A stretch of 64,000 bases of DNA from Erythrobacter sp. (GCF_035194505.1 NZ_CP136573.1:496001-560000), one strand, 5' to 3'. Shown: positions 7,332 through 16,584, numbered from the stretch's first letter. Made by a program: numbers and translations. Notes: generated by a model not told the origin, from the sequence alone.

Positions 7332-8840
7332 CTATTTCTTCGCCGCTTCCTCGGCCAGGACATAGAGGTAGTCGACGTAAGCCATGGTCACTTCGTCGAG
7401 GCCGTAGACCTTGGGGTCGCTGCTCTCGATCAGGAACCATTCGTTGGGCGCATGGGCACCGCCGCCACGACCAAGCCCGAATTGCGAGGCGGGCAGGTTC
7501 AGCGGCGGACCGTTGAAGATCACCCCCGGCCAGCTTCCCGCGTTGCGCGGGCGGATGGTGTAGGGGATACCCTGAGCATCGAAGAGTTTCTTTTGCGCGC
7601 GGATCAGGGCCGAATCCTCGGCCGTCTCGTTGGGACCATAACCGCCAGAGACGGTGACGCGCACATCATCGAAACCGCGGCGCGCAAGGTGGGCCTGCAA
7701 TTTGCTGACCGCTTCGGCCTTGGTCATGTTCGGCACAAGACGGAATTCGAGCTTCGCCTCCGCGCGCCCCGGAAGCACGGTCTTGCCGCCTTCGCCAGTA
7801 TATCCTGCAACCAGACCCTGAATGTTGACCGTTGGCTGCGAGAAGAAGCGTTCGAGGCTGGTGGTGTAATCCTCGTCATTGATCCAGCGTCCGACACCCA
7901 GCAGCGCCTTCTCGCCCGCTTCCGCCCCCGGCTTTACGCTCTGGGCGATCAGTTCCTTCTGGCGCGGGCTGAGGGGCTGGACGTTCTCGAACCAGCCATC
8001 GATAGTCGGCGTATGCCCGTCATCGGCCACCAGCGTATCGAGCGCCTTGACGAGCCGCCAGGCCGGGCTTTCGATGCGGGCATGGTTTGAAGAGTGGATG
8101 TCGGTCTTGGGATATTTGTCCGAGGTCTCGCCGCCCACCAACAGCTGGAATTCGACCGCTCCCTTGGCTCCCAGGGTGATCCCGGCGCTGCCGTCACGGT
8201 TCTGGTTGGCGGCAGGGATGAACACGCCGATTGCCTTCGAGAGCGCGGCCTGCACTTCGGGCACCGCGACCACCTGATCGAAGTGGGTTGAGGCGACCTC
8301 CTCCTCGCCCTCGGCCACCAGCACGAGGTTGACCGGGAGCTTGCGTCCGCTCGCCTGGATCGCCTTGACCGCAGCGAGAAAGGCCATTTCAGGGCCTTTC
8401 TGGTTCACCATTCCGCGTCCGACGATGGCCGTGCCTTCACCCGGGCGATCCACCAGCGTCGCGGTGAGTGGCGGGGTGTTCCACTCGGCCGGATCGAACT
8501 GCTTCACATCATACATGAAGTAGACGCCGACCGTGATCTTGGCCCCGGCATCAAGCGTAGCGAAAACCGCCGGCACACCATCGGTCGGGATCACCTTGGC
8601 CTGCTGGAACCCGGCATCGAGCGCCAGCTTGCGCATATATTCCGCGCCCTCGGGCGTTCCGCGTTTTTCAGCGGCAATGGTGGGGAGGGCGACCCAGTCC
8701 GTGAGCGCCTTCACGGTCGCATCATGCTGGGCCTCAACAGTGGCGACGATTTTTTCGCGCTGCGGCGTTTCGGCAGCGACAGGTGCGGTAGCCAGCGCAA
8801 TCGTGGCGGCCATGGTCATTGCGGCCAATGATCGTTTCAT
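7332..8840 (-). CDS. Secreted M20-family metallopeptidase
   Basis: A 502-residue protein with a Sec signal peptide (MKRSLAAMTMAATIALATAPVAA). The start is fixed by GAGGGGGGAAAG just upstream. The M20 fold shows the catalytic AEGEEEVAS, the dimerisation-domain stretch KTDIHSSNHARIESPA, and the C-terminal GGGAHAPNEW with the last metal-ligand His. Where most M20 enzymes have a GH-x-DV metal-ligand motif, this one reads YFMYDVKQFDP, so the first zinc-binding His is Met. A long upstream extension of the frame to 9107 looks like shadow sequence. It is divergent from a second M20 gene. It probably cleaves peptides or acyl-amino acids in the periplasm. Confidence 0.88.
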   Translation of the reverse strand: MKRSLAAMTMAATIALATAPVAAETPQREKIVATVEAQHDATVKALTDWVALPTIAAEKRGTPEGAEYMRKLALDAGFQQAKVIPTDGVPAVFATLDAGAKITVGVYFMYDVKQFDPAEWNTPPLTATLVDRPGEGTAIVGRGMVNQKGPEMAFLAAVKAIQASGRKLPVNLVLVAEGEEEVASTHFDQVVAVPEVQAALSKAIGVFIPAANQNRDGSAGITLGAKGAVEFQLLVGGETSDKYPKTDIHSSNHARIESPAWRLVKALDTLVADDGHTPTIDGWFENVQPLSPRQKELIAQSVKPGAEAGEKALLGVGRWINDEDYTTSLERFFSQPTVNIQGLVAGYTGEGGKTVLPGRAEAKLEFRLVPNMTKAEAVSKLQAHLARRGFDDVRVTVSGGYGPNETAEDSALIRAQKKLFDAQGIPYTIRPRNAGSWPGVIFNGPPLNLPASQFGLGRGGGAHAPNEWFLIESSDPKVYGLDEVTMAYVDYLYVLAEEAAKK

Positions 8841-8893
8841 CCGGTCTTTCCCCCCTCGGTGGTTGTGACAATGAGGTATCAGGCGCCACGGGG

Positions 8894-8913
8894 AGCGCAA
8901 AGGCTTTTGCGCT
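8894..8913. repeat. Small hairpin between divergent M20 peptidase genes
   Basis: An 8-bp perfect inverted repeat (8894-8901 with 8906-8913) with a 4-nt loop lies in the 170-bp divergent region 8841-9010. There is no U-tract, so it could be an operator or a cruciform. I see no clear promoter here. Confidence 0.35.
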
Positions 8914-9010
8914 TGCAGGCATCTGGGGACCCTGCGAGCTTGAATACTGGTCAGGGTGCCGGGGGTCGGCCACAGCAATCGCGCACTGATCAGACTTGGA
9001 GCGAGACGCA

Positions 9011-10273
9011 ATGGCGAGACCTTGGCTTGGATTTGCAGCAGCAATGGCTTTGCTTGCCCCGATGCCGCTCGCGGCCGAGCCGGTGCAGGCCGGCGCGCTT
9101 TCGCCATCGTTCAAGGCGCAGCTTGATGCGCAATATGACCGGATCATCGCCGATCTCATCCGCATCACCGAAACCCCTGCGCCGCCGTTCAAGGAGCACA
9201 AGCGCGCCGAACTTTTTGCGCAGATGCTGCGCGATGCCGGGCTCAAGGATGTCAGCATCGACGAGGAGGGCAATGTCCTCGCTCTTCGCCCCGGACAGAC
9301 AAATGCGCCCGTGTTCGTCGTCTCGGCCCATCTCGACACCGTGTTTCCCGAAGGCACGCCCATCAAAGTGACACGCGAAGGCGAACGCCTGCTGGCTCCC
9401 GGCATTGGTGACGACAGCCTCGGCCTCGCATCGATCCTGGCATGGATCCGAATTCTGGAGGCCAACCGCATCCCGACCCGCCAACCCATCCTGTTTGTCG
9501 GCACTGTGGGCGAGGAAGGCGCGGGCGATCTGCGCGGCGTGCGTCACCTCTTCACCAAGGGTGCATGGAAGGGGCGGATCGGCACGTTCCTTTCGGTCGA
9601 CAATGCTGATGCAGGACGCGTGGTTCACGCAGCTGTCGGCTCACGGCGCTACCGTCTCGGCTTCAAGGGGCCGGACGGCCACTCTTACGGGGCTTTCGGC
9701 ATCGTCAATCCGATGGCCGCCATGGCCGAGGCTGTGCGCGGGATCTATGCCATCAACGTGCCGGCCGAGCCCAAGACGACCTATGCCGCTACGGTCGTCC
9801 ATGGCGGAACCTCGGTCAACGCGATCCCCGATCTGGTGACGCTCGAAGTCGACATGCGCTCGGGCGATCCCGCCGCGCTGCGCAAGCTCGAAGACGATGT
9901 GTTGGCGGCAGCAGCCGCGGGCGTAGCGTCCGAGAATGCCGCGCGATCGGTGCGGCCCGGTTCGATCAGCCTTGATCCGCAACTGATCGGAGACCGTCCC
10001 GCAGGCACAACTCAGCCGGTTCATCCCTTGGTGAGCGATGCGCTCGCAGCCTCGCGCGCGGCGGGCTTTGACGCGCGGCTCGACCAATCCTCGACCGATT
10101 CGAACATCCCGATGAGCCTCGGCGTGCCTGCGTTGACAATCGGCACCGGCGCGGGCGGCGGGCGCACTCATAGCGTCGAGGAATATCTCGAAACCGGACG
10201 CGAGCGTTTCGTGGCAGGGGTTTCGGTGGGCCTCGCGATCATCCTCGCGCAGACCCAGACGAGCGCACCTTAA
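9011..10273 (+). CDS. Secreted M20-family metallopeptidase (canonical zinc motif)
   Basis: A 420-residue enzyme with a signal peptide (MARPWLGFAAAMALLAPMPLAAEP). The zinc site is complete: SAHLDTVFPEG (His and catalytic Asp), PGIGDDSLG (bridging Asp), VGTVGEEGAGDLRG (catalytic Glu and ligand), SVDNAD, and the C-terminal GGGRTHSVEEY His. VHGGTSVNAIPD belongs to the dimerisation domain. This is the tripeptidase/CPG2-like layout. The start at 9011 follows GGAGCGAG. It is divergent from the other M20 gene, and the pair suggests extracytoplasmic peptide scavenging (inference). Confidence 0.9.
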   Translation: MARPWLGFAAAMALLAPMPLAAEPVQAGALSPSFKAQLDAQYDRIIADLIRITETPAPPFKEHKRAELFAQMLRDAGLKDVSIDEEGNVLALRPGQTNAPVFVVSAHLDTVFPEGTPIKVTREGERLLAPGIGDDSLGLASILAWIRILEANRIPTRQPILFVGTVGEEGAGDLRGVRHLFTKGAWKGRIGTFLSVDNADAGRVVHAAVGSRRYRLGFKGPDGHSYGAFGIVNPMAAMAEAVRGIYAINVPAEPKTTYAATVVHGGTSVNAIPDLVTLEVDMRSGDPAALRKLEDDVLAAAAAGVASENAARSVRPGSISLDPQLIGDRPAGTTQPVHPLVSDALAASRAAGFDARLDQSSTDSNIPMSLGVPALTIGTGAGGGRTHSVEEYLETGRERFVAGVSVGLAIILAQTQTSAP

Positions 10274-10276
10274 GCC

Positions 10277-10765
10277 CTATTCGGCAGCGACGCGCTGGGC
10301 CTTCGGACGGGCTGCCGCGAGGCGCTCGGACAGGCTGGTGCCGCCTGCGGAAGGGGCGGGTTTGAGCGACAGGTTGACGATGGTGGGCGCAGGCTTGGGT
10401 GCCGGTTGCGGTTCGGGCGCAGCGTCGGCGACGGGTTCGACGACCCGTTGCGGCGCAGGCGCGGCGTCGGCCGCAGGCTGGGGGGCAACCTCCGCAACGG
10501 GCGAAGGGGCAGGTTGCGGCTCCGGTGCCGGTGCGGCGGCAGAGGCAATCTCGGGCGCAGGTGCTTGTTGTTCCTGAGCGTCTTCGCCGGCCGTCGCTTC
10601 CAGCAGCTTGGCCGCGACTTCCTCCAGCGAGCCGACCACCAGCAGCGGCTGACCGCCGACGATACCGACGCTGGTCTGGCCGTTCTCAGCCACGCGCAGC
10701 CAGGCGACGTTTTCGGCCACCACAAGATAATTGCCGCCGCGCGATTCCAGCTTGATGAACTTCAT
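10277..10765 (-). CDS. Hypothetical Ala/Pro-rich protein with a small N-terminal domain
   Basis: A 162-residue protein. The first 55 or so residues form a compact domain (MKFIKLESRGGNYLVV..., then GGQPLLVVGSLEEVAAKLLEA) whose layout recalls the small FlbD-type proteins, though I cannot assign it. The remaining two thirds are low-complexity Ala/Pro/Glu repeats (APAPEPQPAP-like), then a basic tail with LSERLAAARPKAQRV. There is no signal peptide or membrane segment. The gene stands alone, convergent with the M20 peptidase (3 bp between stops). Not identified. Confidence 0.65.
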   Translation of the reverse strand: MKFIKLESRGGNYLVVAENVAWLRVAENGQTSVGIVGGQPLLVVGSLEEVAAKLLEATAGEDAQEQQAPAPEIASAAAPAPEPQPAPSPVAEVAPQPAADAAPAPQRVVEPVADAAPEPQPAPKPAPTIVNLSLKPAPSAGGTSLSERLAAARPKAQRVAAE

Positions 10766-10821
10766 GACACCGCCGCGCTAGCACGACACGGGTTAAGGAA
10801 TCGGTCAATGTGCTTGAGGGG

Positions 10822-11526
10822 TTAGTGCTGCGGCGGCGCGATTTCGTCGATGAGGTCCATCAGCGCGTTCCACGACTGGCGATCGGCGCGCGCATCATAG
10901 GCGGGATTGGGTTTCCGGTCCGGCGTGAGCGGGTTGGTGAAGCCGTGCTCCACCCCTGCAAAGGACATCAACTGCCACTGCGCGCCAACGCGGTCCATTT
11001 CCTCCCAGAAACCAGTCACATCGGCGCGCGGCACCAGTGTGTCGGCATCGCCGTGGCACACCAGCAGGCGCGGGGCGATGGGCGCGGCGGCGGGCAGGGG
11101 GGTGGCAAGCAGGCCGTGGAAGCTAGCCGCCAGCGCCAGATCGGCTCCGTCCCGCGCCAGTTCCAGCACCGCCATTCCGCCCAGACAAAATCCGATCGCA
11201 ATCATCGGCAGTCCGGGCGCCGCCTGTTCGAGCGCGGCAAGGCTTGCACGCAATCGGCGGCGCATGGCGAGCGGATCGGCGCGCAGCCGCTCCACCGCAC
11301 CAAAGGCACTGGCGGCATCATGCGGCGCATCGGGGCCGTAGAAATCCGTGACCAATGCCACGCACCCAGCCTGCGCGAGCGCCAGCGCCTTGGCCTCGAC
11401 CCCCGGCGACGTGTTCATAAAGGTCGGAAACACTGCCACAGCTGCGCGCGGCGAGCCGGAGGGCCGCGCCAGCAATCCGGTTAGCGCGGTGTCTCCATCG
11501 GCATAGGCGAGGGGCTGAAGGCTCAT
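10822..11526 (-). CDS. Dienelactone hydrolase family protein
   Basis: A 234-residue alpha/beta hydrolase with the DLH triad: nucleophile Cys114 in GFCLGGMAV, Asp in CHGDADTLVP, and His in GVEHGFTNPL. Cys instead of Ser as nucleophile is typical of dienelactone hydrolases. No aromatic-degradation genes are near, so the physiological ester is unknown. It is the last gene of a three-gene minus-strand operon, and its ATG overlaps the cysK stop by 4 bp, implying coupled translation. Confidence 0.85.
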   Translation of the reverse strand: MSLQPLAYADGDTALTGLLARPSGSPRAAVAVFPTFMNTSPGVEAKALALAQAGCVALVTDFYGPDAPHDAASAFGAVERLRADPLAMRRRLRASLAALEQAAPGLPMIAIGFCLGGMAVLELARDGADLALAASFHGLLATPLPAAAPIAPRLLVCHGDADTLVPRADVTGFWEEMDRVGAQWQLMSFAGVEHGFTNPLTPDRKPNPAYDARADRQSWNALMDLIDEIAPPQH

Positions 11527-12443
11527 TCGACCGGCAGGAAATCCGGCACCGAAAGATAGCGCTCGCCAGTGTCATAGTTGAAGCCGAGCACGCGGCTGCC
11601 TGCGGGCAATTCCTTCAGCTTCTTGGCGATGGCGGCGAGGGTCGCACCGCTGGAAATGCCCACCAGCATCCCTTCCTCGCGGGCGGCGCGGCGGGCCATC
11701 TCCTTGGCCTCTTCCGCGCCCACGGTGATTGCCCCGTCGATGGCGTTGGTGTGGAGGTTGCCGGGGATGAAGCCAGCGCCGATGCCCTGGATCGGGTGCG
11801 GGCCGGGCTGGCCGCCGTTGATCACCGGCGAAAGCTCCGGCTCCACGCCATAGGCCTTGAAGCCTGCCCAGTGCTTCTTCAACTCCTCCGCGCAGCCGGT
11901 GAGGTGCCCGCCCGTGCCGACCCCGGTGATCATCACATCGATCGGTGCGTCAGCGAAGTCGGCGAGGATTTCCTGCGCGGTGGTGCGGGCGTGAACGGCC
12001 GGGTTGGCGGCATTGTCGAACTGGCTCGGCATCCACGCGCCGGGGGTCTGCTCGACCAGTTCCTGCGCTCGCTCGATCGCACCCTTCATGCCGCGTTCGC
12101 GCGGGGTAAGGTCGAAGCTCGCGCCATAGGCCAGCATCAGACGCCGCCGCTCGATCGACATGGATTCGGGCATGACCAGCACCAGCTTGTAGCCCTTGAC
12201 CGCGGCAACCATCGCAAGGCCGATGCCGGTGTTGCCCGAAGTCGGCTCGACAATCGTGCCGCTCGCCTTGAGCGCGCCGCGCGCCTCTGCATCCTCGACC
12301 ATCGCGAGCGCGATACGATCCTTGATCGAACCGCCCGGATTGCCCCTTTCGGACTTCACCCAGACTTCGTGATCAGGGAACATCCGCGCAAGGCGAATAT
12401 GCGGCGTGCTGCCGATGGTGGCGAGAATGGAGTCGGCCTTCAT
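11523..12443 (-). CDS. cysK: Cysteine synthase A (O-acetylserine sulfhydrylase)
   Basis: PLP enzyme making L-cysteine from O-acetylserine and sulfide. The 306 residues have the expected length. The PLP lysine is K41 in GGSIKDRIAL; TSGNTG (substrate loop) and GVGTGGHLTG (phosphate-binding loop) are present. The gene overlaps the MFS gene before it and the hydrolase after it by 4 bp each, so the three form one operon. The MFS partner could export or import a sulfur compound, but this is only positional inference. Confidence 0.95.
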   Translation of the reverse strand: MKADSILATIGSTPHIRLARMFPDHEVWVKSERGNPGGSIKDRIALAMVEDAEARGALKASGTIVEPTSGNTGIGLAMVAAVKGYKLVLVMPESMSIERRRLMLAYGASFDLTPRERGMKGAIERAQELVEQTPGAWMPSQFDNAANPAVHARTTAQEILADFADAPIDVMITGVGTGGHLTGCAEELKKHWAGFKAYGVEPELSPVINGGQPGPHPIQGIGAGFIPGNLHTNAIDGAITVGAEEAKEMARRAAREEGMLVGISSGATLAAIAKKLKELPAGSRVLGFNYDTGERYLSVPDFLPVE

Positions 12444-13705
12444 GTCGTTACCTCTCTCTTGAGTTCCTGCGGCTCAAAACTGTTCGCGCGGCGCAATTCG
12501 GGGAAATACCACGCCCAGACCAGCGTTACGAGTATCGCACCCGCCCCGCCGAACACAACCGCGCCGGTGGCGCCGAGTATCGCGGCGGCGATGCCGGACT
12601 GCATCTCTCCCAATTCGTTCGAGGCCGAGATCGCGAGGCCCGAAATGGCCGAGACACGCCCGCGCTTGTCATCGGGGGTGAAGAGCTGGACCAGCGAACT
12701 CCGGATGAACACCGAAATCATGTCCACCGCGCCCATCATCGCAAGGATCGCGAGCGACAGCAGGAAGCTGCGCGAAAAGCCGAAAGCAATGGTGAGCGCA
12801 CCGAAAGCGGCGACCGCATAGAGCATCTTCATCCCCACCTTGCGCTCCAGCGGACGGAAAGCGAGATACAGGGCAACGCTCGATGCGCCGAGCGCCGGGG
12901 CGGCACGCATCAGGCCGAGCCCCTCGGGACCGACAAAGAGGATATCGCGCGCAAACACCGGCAGCAGCGCGGTCGCTCCGGCCAGCAGCACGGCGAACAG
13001 ATCGAGCGTGATGCAGCCGAGCAGGAAGCGCTCGCGCCAGACATAGACCATTCCCTCGATGATCTGGCGCAGCGGCTTCAGGCGCTGACCGGTATGGTTG
13101 GCCTTGATCGGGCGGATGCCGATCACCAGCAGCATCGCACCGCCCAGCATCAGCGCGGACATGGCGTGGGGCAGCCAGTCGTAACGTGCAAATACCAGCC
13201 CGCCGACCGCCGGGGCGATGACGCTCGCGGTCTGCCACGCCATCGAGGACATCGCGATCGCGCGCGGCAGCAAGGGGGCAGGCACGATATTGGGTGCAAT
13301 CGCGCTCATCGCCGGATTGACGAAGACCCGCGCCGCGCCGTGGGCCGCGGCAAGGGTGAAGAGGATCGGCAGATTGAGTGCATCGGCCCAGGTCAGCAGC
13401 GCCAGCAACGCGGCGATCAGCCCGTCCAATCCATTGGCAAAGGCGGCGACATAACGCCGGTCAAACCGGTCAGCCGCGAGCCCTGCGACAGGGGTCAGGA
13501 GGAACAGCGGGATGAACTGCGCAAGGCCTAGCAGGCCGAGCTGGAACGAGGCCTCGGCCACGCTCATCCCGTAATCCTCGCGCGCCACGTCGTAGAGCTG
13601 GTAGCCGATCAGCACCACCATCGACATGGTGGCGAACACGGCGATGAACCGCGCGCACCAGTATCGCCGGAAATCGGCTATCGCGAGGGGGCTGGCGGGT
13701 TCCAT
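12440..13705 (-). CDS. MFS transporter, EntS/DHA3-like
   Basis: A 421-residue inner-membrane protein with about 12 hydrophobic segments. The loop between segments 2 and 3 reads AGLAADRFDRRYV, the MFS motif A variant, and TPDDKRGRVSAISGL in the second half is characteristic of EntS/DHA3-type exporters. It is first in the operon with cysK and the dienelactone hydrolase-like gene. The substrate is unknown. Confidence 0.85.
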   Translation of the reverse strand: MEPASPLAIADFRRYWCARFIAVFATMSMVVLIGYQLYDVAREDYGMSVAEASFQLGLLGLAQFIPLFLLTPVAGLAADRFDRRYVAAFANGLDGLIAALLALLTWADALNLPILFTLAAAHGAARVFVNPAMSAIAPNIVPAPLLPRAIAMSSMAWQTASVIAPAVGGLVFARYDWLPHAMSALMLGGAMLLVIGIRPIKANHTGQRLKPLRQIIEGMVYVWRERFLLGCITLDLFAVLLAGATALLPVFARDILFVGPEGLGLMRAAPALGASSVALYLAFRPLERKVGMKMLYAVAAFGALTIAFGFSRSFLLSLAILAMMGAVDMISVFIRSSLVQLFTPDDKRGRVSAISGLAISASNELGEMQSGIAAAILGATGAVVFGGAGAILVTLVWAWYFPELRRANSFEPQELKREVTT

Positions 13706-13794
13706 TGCGCCATGCCCATGGCAGGGACCCGCGCGCCTGCCAAGCAGGGGAATGTTTGCGAGAGTTCAGCCGGGCTTTTGTGCCCGCAATCCGC

Positions 13795-14133
13795 TTAGCG
13801 CGGACGGCGCAGGCGGGGGTTGGGCTGAAGCTCGTCGATGATCGCGATGAAATCGTCGAGACGGATGATCCGCTCGAACTGGAACCCGGCGCGGTTGTCG
13901 CGGGTCCAGATCACGTAGGCCTCGATCCGGCCCACCACCGGCATCCGGATGATGACGCGATCACCGCGGGAAAGCTGGTGCGCATCATCGACCATGAAGC
14001 CATGGGCCGAAAGGTTGCAGACGTGCAGCTTGAGATCACCGTGCTCGAAATGCTCGACGATTACCGGATAATCGACCGGATGCCGCGCGGCGCGCCGCAT
14101 ATCGGTTACGCTCAGACTTGCTCCACCAATCAC
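13795..14133 (-). CDS. PilZ-domain protein, probable c-di-GMP binder
   Basis: A 112-residue single-domain protein. The c-di-GMP motifs are present: RRAARHPVDYPV matches the N-terminal RxxxR element and NLSAHGFMVD matches (D/N)xSxxG. A GTG start at 14133 has AAGGG upstream; an internal ATG at 14100 would still keep the RxxxR motif. It stands alone between the MFS operon and tyrS. The output partner is not visible. Confidence 0.85.
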   Translation of the reverse strand: MIGGASLSVTDMRRAARHPVDYPVIVEHFEHGDLKLHVCNLSAHGFMVDDAHQLSRGDRVIIRMPVVGRIEAYVIWTRDNRAGFQFERIIRLDDFIAIIDELQPNPRLRRPR

Positions 14134-14178
14134 GCCTCGCGACCCTTTCGTCTTGCATCCTTCGAAGCAGAGTGAATG

Positions 14179-14217
14179 GGCGATAAAGGCTTAGATTTGG
14201 TAAAAACGCCTATCGCC
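14179..14217. repeat. Inverted repeat across the end of tyrS
   Basis: GGCGATA (14179-14185) and TATCGCC (14211-14217) flank an AT-rich loop and include the tyrS stop. It could help end tyrS transcription, though there is no U-tract after the stem on the minus strand. Confidence 0.3.
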
Positions 14218-15439
14218 TGACCAGCGCATGACGTTTTTTTCCGAGGCTGAGGCGAAGGGTCTCGCCTTCGCCCGGCAGCACCAGATAGGCAGGGTCGGTG
14301 ATGGTCTCGCCTTCCAGCTTCACCGCGTTCTCGGTCAGCTTGCGCTTGGCCTCGCCATTGGAAGCGGTGAGGCCGATCTCGGTGAGGAGCGCGGCGATGC
14401 GCATGCCTTCCGGGCCGGTGGCAAGGGTCGGCAAATCCTCGCCCGCACCGCTGCCGGCAAAGGTCTCGCGCGCAGTCGCCTCGGCTCGGATTGCGGCATC
14501 CTCACCGCGCACCAGTTTGGTCACTTCGTTGGCGAGCACCACCTTGGCGGCGTTGATCTCCGCGCCCTCGAGGGCCTCGAGGCGGGCGATCTCGTCCAGC
14601 GGCAGATCGGTGAAGAGGCGCAGGAACTTGCCGACATCGGCATCATCGACATTGCGCCAATATTGCCAGAAGTCATAGGCGGGCAGCTGTTCTTCGTTGA
14701 GCCACACCGCGCCCGCCGCGGTCTTGCCCATCTTGGCGCCGCTCGCGGTGGTGAGCAGCGGCGTGGTGAGGCCGAATAGTTCGGTCCCGTCCATCCGCCG
14801 GCCAAGTTCGATCCCGTTGACGATATTGCCCCACTGGTCTGAGCCGCCCATCTGCAAGCGTACGCCAAGTTCCTTGGACAAGTACCTGAAATCGTAACCT
14901 TGGAGGATCATGTAATTGAATTCGAGGAAGGTCATCGGCTGTTCGCGCTCAAGCCGCAGCCGCACCGAATCGAAGGTCAGCATACGGTTGACAGTGAAGT
15001 GCGTGCCGACTTCCTGCAGCAGCTGAATATAGCCGAGCTGGCCCAGCCAGTCGTGGTTGTTGACCATCACCGCGTCGGTCGGCCCATCGCCGAATGTCAG
15101 AAGCTTGCTGAAGACCGTGAAGATTGACCGGACGTTCGCCTCGATCGTCTCGTCAGTCAGCATCTTGCGGCTTTCGTCGCGCCCGGTGGGATCGCCGATC
15201 CGCGTGGTGCCGCCGCCCATCAGCACGATCGGCTTGTGCCCCGCCTGCTGGAGCCGCCGCAGCATCATGATCTGCACAAGGCTGCCGATATGCAGCGAGG
15301 GCGCGGTCGCATCAAAGCCGATATAACCCGGCACGATCTGCTTGGCCGCAAGGGCATCAAGCCCCGCAGCATCGGTCAGCTGGTGGATGTAGCCGCGCTC
15401 GTCGAGCAGCTTGAGAAGGGCAGAGTCGTAGGTCGTCAT
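14210..15439 (-). CDS. tyrS: Tyrosyl-tRNA synthetase
   Basis: Charges tRNA-Tyr. The 409 residues match the bacterial family length. The HIGH signature is H50-IGS in APSLHIGSL, the KMSKS loop reads KMGKT, and GGSDQWGN (tyrosine/tRNA pocket) is present. A C-terminal S4-like RNA-binding domain follows (GLTASNGEAKRKLTENAV). It is monocistronic, divergent from the DOMON-like gene. Confidence 0.96.
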   Translation of the reverse strand: MTTYDSALLKLLDERGYIHQLTDAAGLDALAAKQIVPGYIGFDATAPSLHIGSLVQIMMLRRLQQAGHKPIVLMGGGTTRIGDPTGRDESRKMLTDETIEANVRSIFTVFSKLLTFGDGPTDAVMVNNHDWLGQLGYIQLLQEVGTHFTVNRMLTFDSVRLRLEREQPMTFLEFNYMILQGYDFRYLSKELGVRLQMGGSDQWGNIVNGIELGRRMDGTELFGLTTPLLTTASGAKMGKTAAGAVWLNEEQLPAYDFWQYWRNVDDADVGKFLRLFTDLPLDEIARLEALEGAEINAAKVVLANEVTKLVRGEDAAIRAEATARETFAGSGAGEDLPTLATGPEGMRIAALLTEIGLTASNGEAKRKLTENAVKLEGETITDPAYLVLPGEGETLRLSLGKKRHALVRR

Positions 15440-15516
15440 GGGCGCAGCGCTTAACAGGGGGGAAGGGGGACGGGAAGAGACTTGCCCGCGTGAGGCCTGC
15501 GAGGCATGGATGGGCC

Positions 15517-16032
15517 ATGCAACCGCTCATGCTCCACCAGACCTGTGATCTGGGCCCGATCCGCGCTGTCACCGCCACCATCACCGCCACGCCCGATGGC
15601 TGCGAGGCCGAGTTCCGGCTCGACGGGCTTATCCCTGCGATCATCGTCCCCGAGCCGGCGATGCCCGAACGGATGGACAATCTCTGGAAGACCACCTGTT
15701 TCGAGATATTCTGGCAGCCGCTGGGCGATACGTGTTACCGCGAGTTCAACCTCTCGCCCTCGGGCCGCTGGGCGGCCTATGACTTCGATTCCTTCCGCGA
15801 AGGGATGCGCGATGCGCCGGTCGAGCGGGTGGAGATCACCTGTTCGCATGACGAAAACGGCTTGGTGCTGAAGGCCAGTATCGCGGCTGAACTTCCTGAT
15901 CCCGCGCAGGTCGCCCTCAACGCGATTGTCGATCATCCGGGCGGCGCGATCCAGTTCTGGGCGCTCGCTTTCCCGCCGGGCAAGCCGGAGTTCCACTCGG
16001 AGGCCTGCCGTGCGGTGATTATCGAGCGCTAG
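15517..16032 (+). CDS. DOMON-like domain protein
   Basis: A 171-residue protein of the DOMON-like family found in sphingomonads. It has a beta-rich pattern with WKTTCFEIFWQPLGDTCYREFNLSPSG and a late AIQFWALAFP. Such beta-sandwich folds bind sugar or haem in other DOMON proteins, but a ligand cannot be read here. The start at 15517 (MQPLMLH) is preferred over the GTG at 15490. The stop interlocks with that of tspO in CTAG. No signal peptide is visible, so a cytoplasmic location is inferred. Confidence 0.75.
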   Translation: MQPLMLHQTCDLGPIRAVTATITATPDGCEAEFRLDGLIPAIIVPEPAMPERMDNLWKTTCFEIFWQPLGDTCYREFNLSPSGRWAAYDFDSFREGMRDAPVERVEITCSHDENGLVLKASIAAELPDPAQVALNAIVDHPGGAIQFWALAFPPGKPEFHSEACRAVIIER

Positions 16033-16514
16033 GCTGTGCCGAAGGGCCGGTTGCGCTTCACGATTTCCCAGTTGAGCACGAAGGCGAAGCTCACCCAGAT
16101 GAAGTAGGGCACGTTGAGCCATCCGGCGAAGCTGTCACCCACGAGTCGCGGCAGGATCGTCATCTGTCCCAGCACCGATAGCCACAGAAACACGTTCTCG
16201 CCCAAGGCCCAGTCCGGCCGCCGCCATTTGAAGAACAGCGGTGACCAGGCGAAATGCACGACGAAATTCACCGCAAACAGCGCCCAGACCCCGATGCGTG
16301 CTTCGGGTGTTGGGGCATGTTCAAGCCCGATATAGAAGCTCCATCCGGCCAGCCCGAGGATCAGCGTCCAGGCCGGGCCAAACAGCCAGTCGGGCGGCTG
16401 CCACGGGGGCTTTCGCAAGTCGCGATACCACTGGCCGATCTCGGTCAGCGCGCCGCCCGCGCCGCCGAGGATGAGTGCCCATGCGGCGGCGATGAGGGCG
16501 TTGGTCCAATCCAT
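16029..16514 (-). CDS. tspO: TspO/MBR family tryptophan-rich sensory protein
   Basis: A 161-residue integral membrane protein with five predicted helices and the family's Trp-rich signature: WYRDLRKPPWQPPDWLFGPAW, NFVVHFAWSPLFF and the terminal WEIVKRNRP. TspO proteins bind porphyrins and, in photosynthetic alphaproteobacteria, influence tetrapyrrole export or gene control. The start at 16514 (MDWTNAL) was chosen; an upstream in-frame Met gives 12 extra residues. It is divergent from the NamZ gene, 70 bp apart. Confidence 0.9.
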   Translation of the reverse strand: MDWTNALIAAAWALILGGAGGALTEIGQWYRDLRKPPWQPPDWLFGPAWTLILGLAGWSFYIGLEHAPTPEARIGVWALFAVNFVVHFAWSPLFFKWRRPDWALGENVFLWLSVLGQMTILPRLVGDSFAGWLNVPYFIWVSFAFVLNWEIVKRNRPFGTA

Positions 16515-16584
16515 GTCCACCCATATAGGGAGCGTCCGCGCAAATGCCATTGCCTTTGCCCCGCGGCTTTGTCAGGCACACCCC

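Noticed and set aside
8841..9107. N-terminal extension of the first M20 peptidase
   Set aside because: Crosses the divergent promoter region and would bury the signal peptide; a strong RBS fixes the start at 8840.
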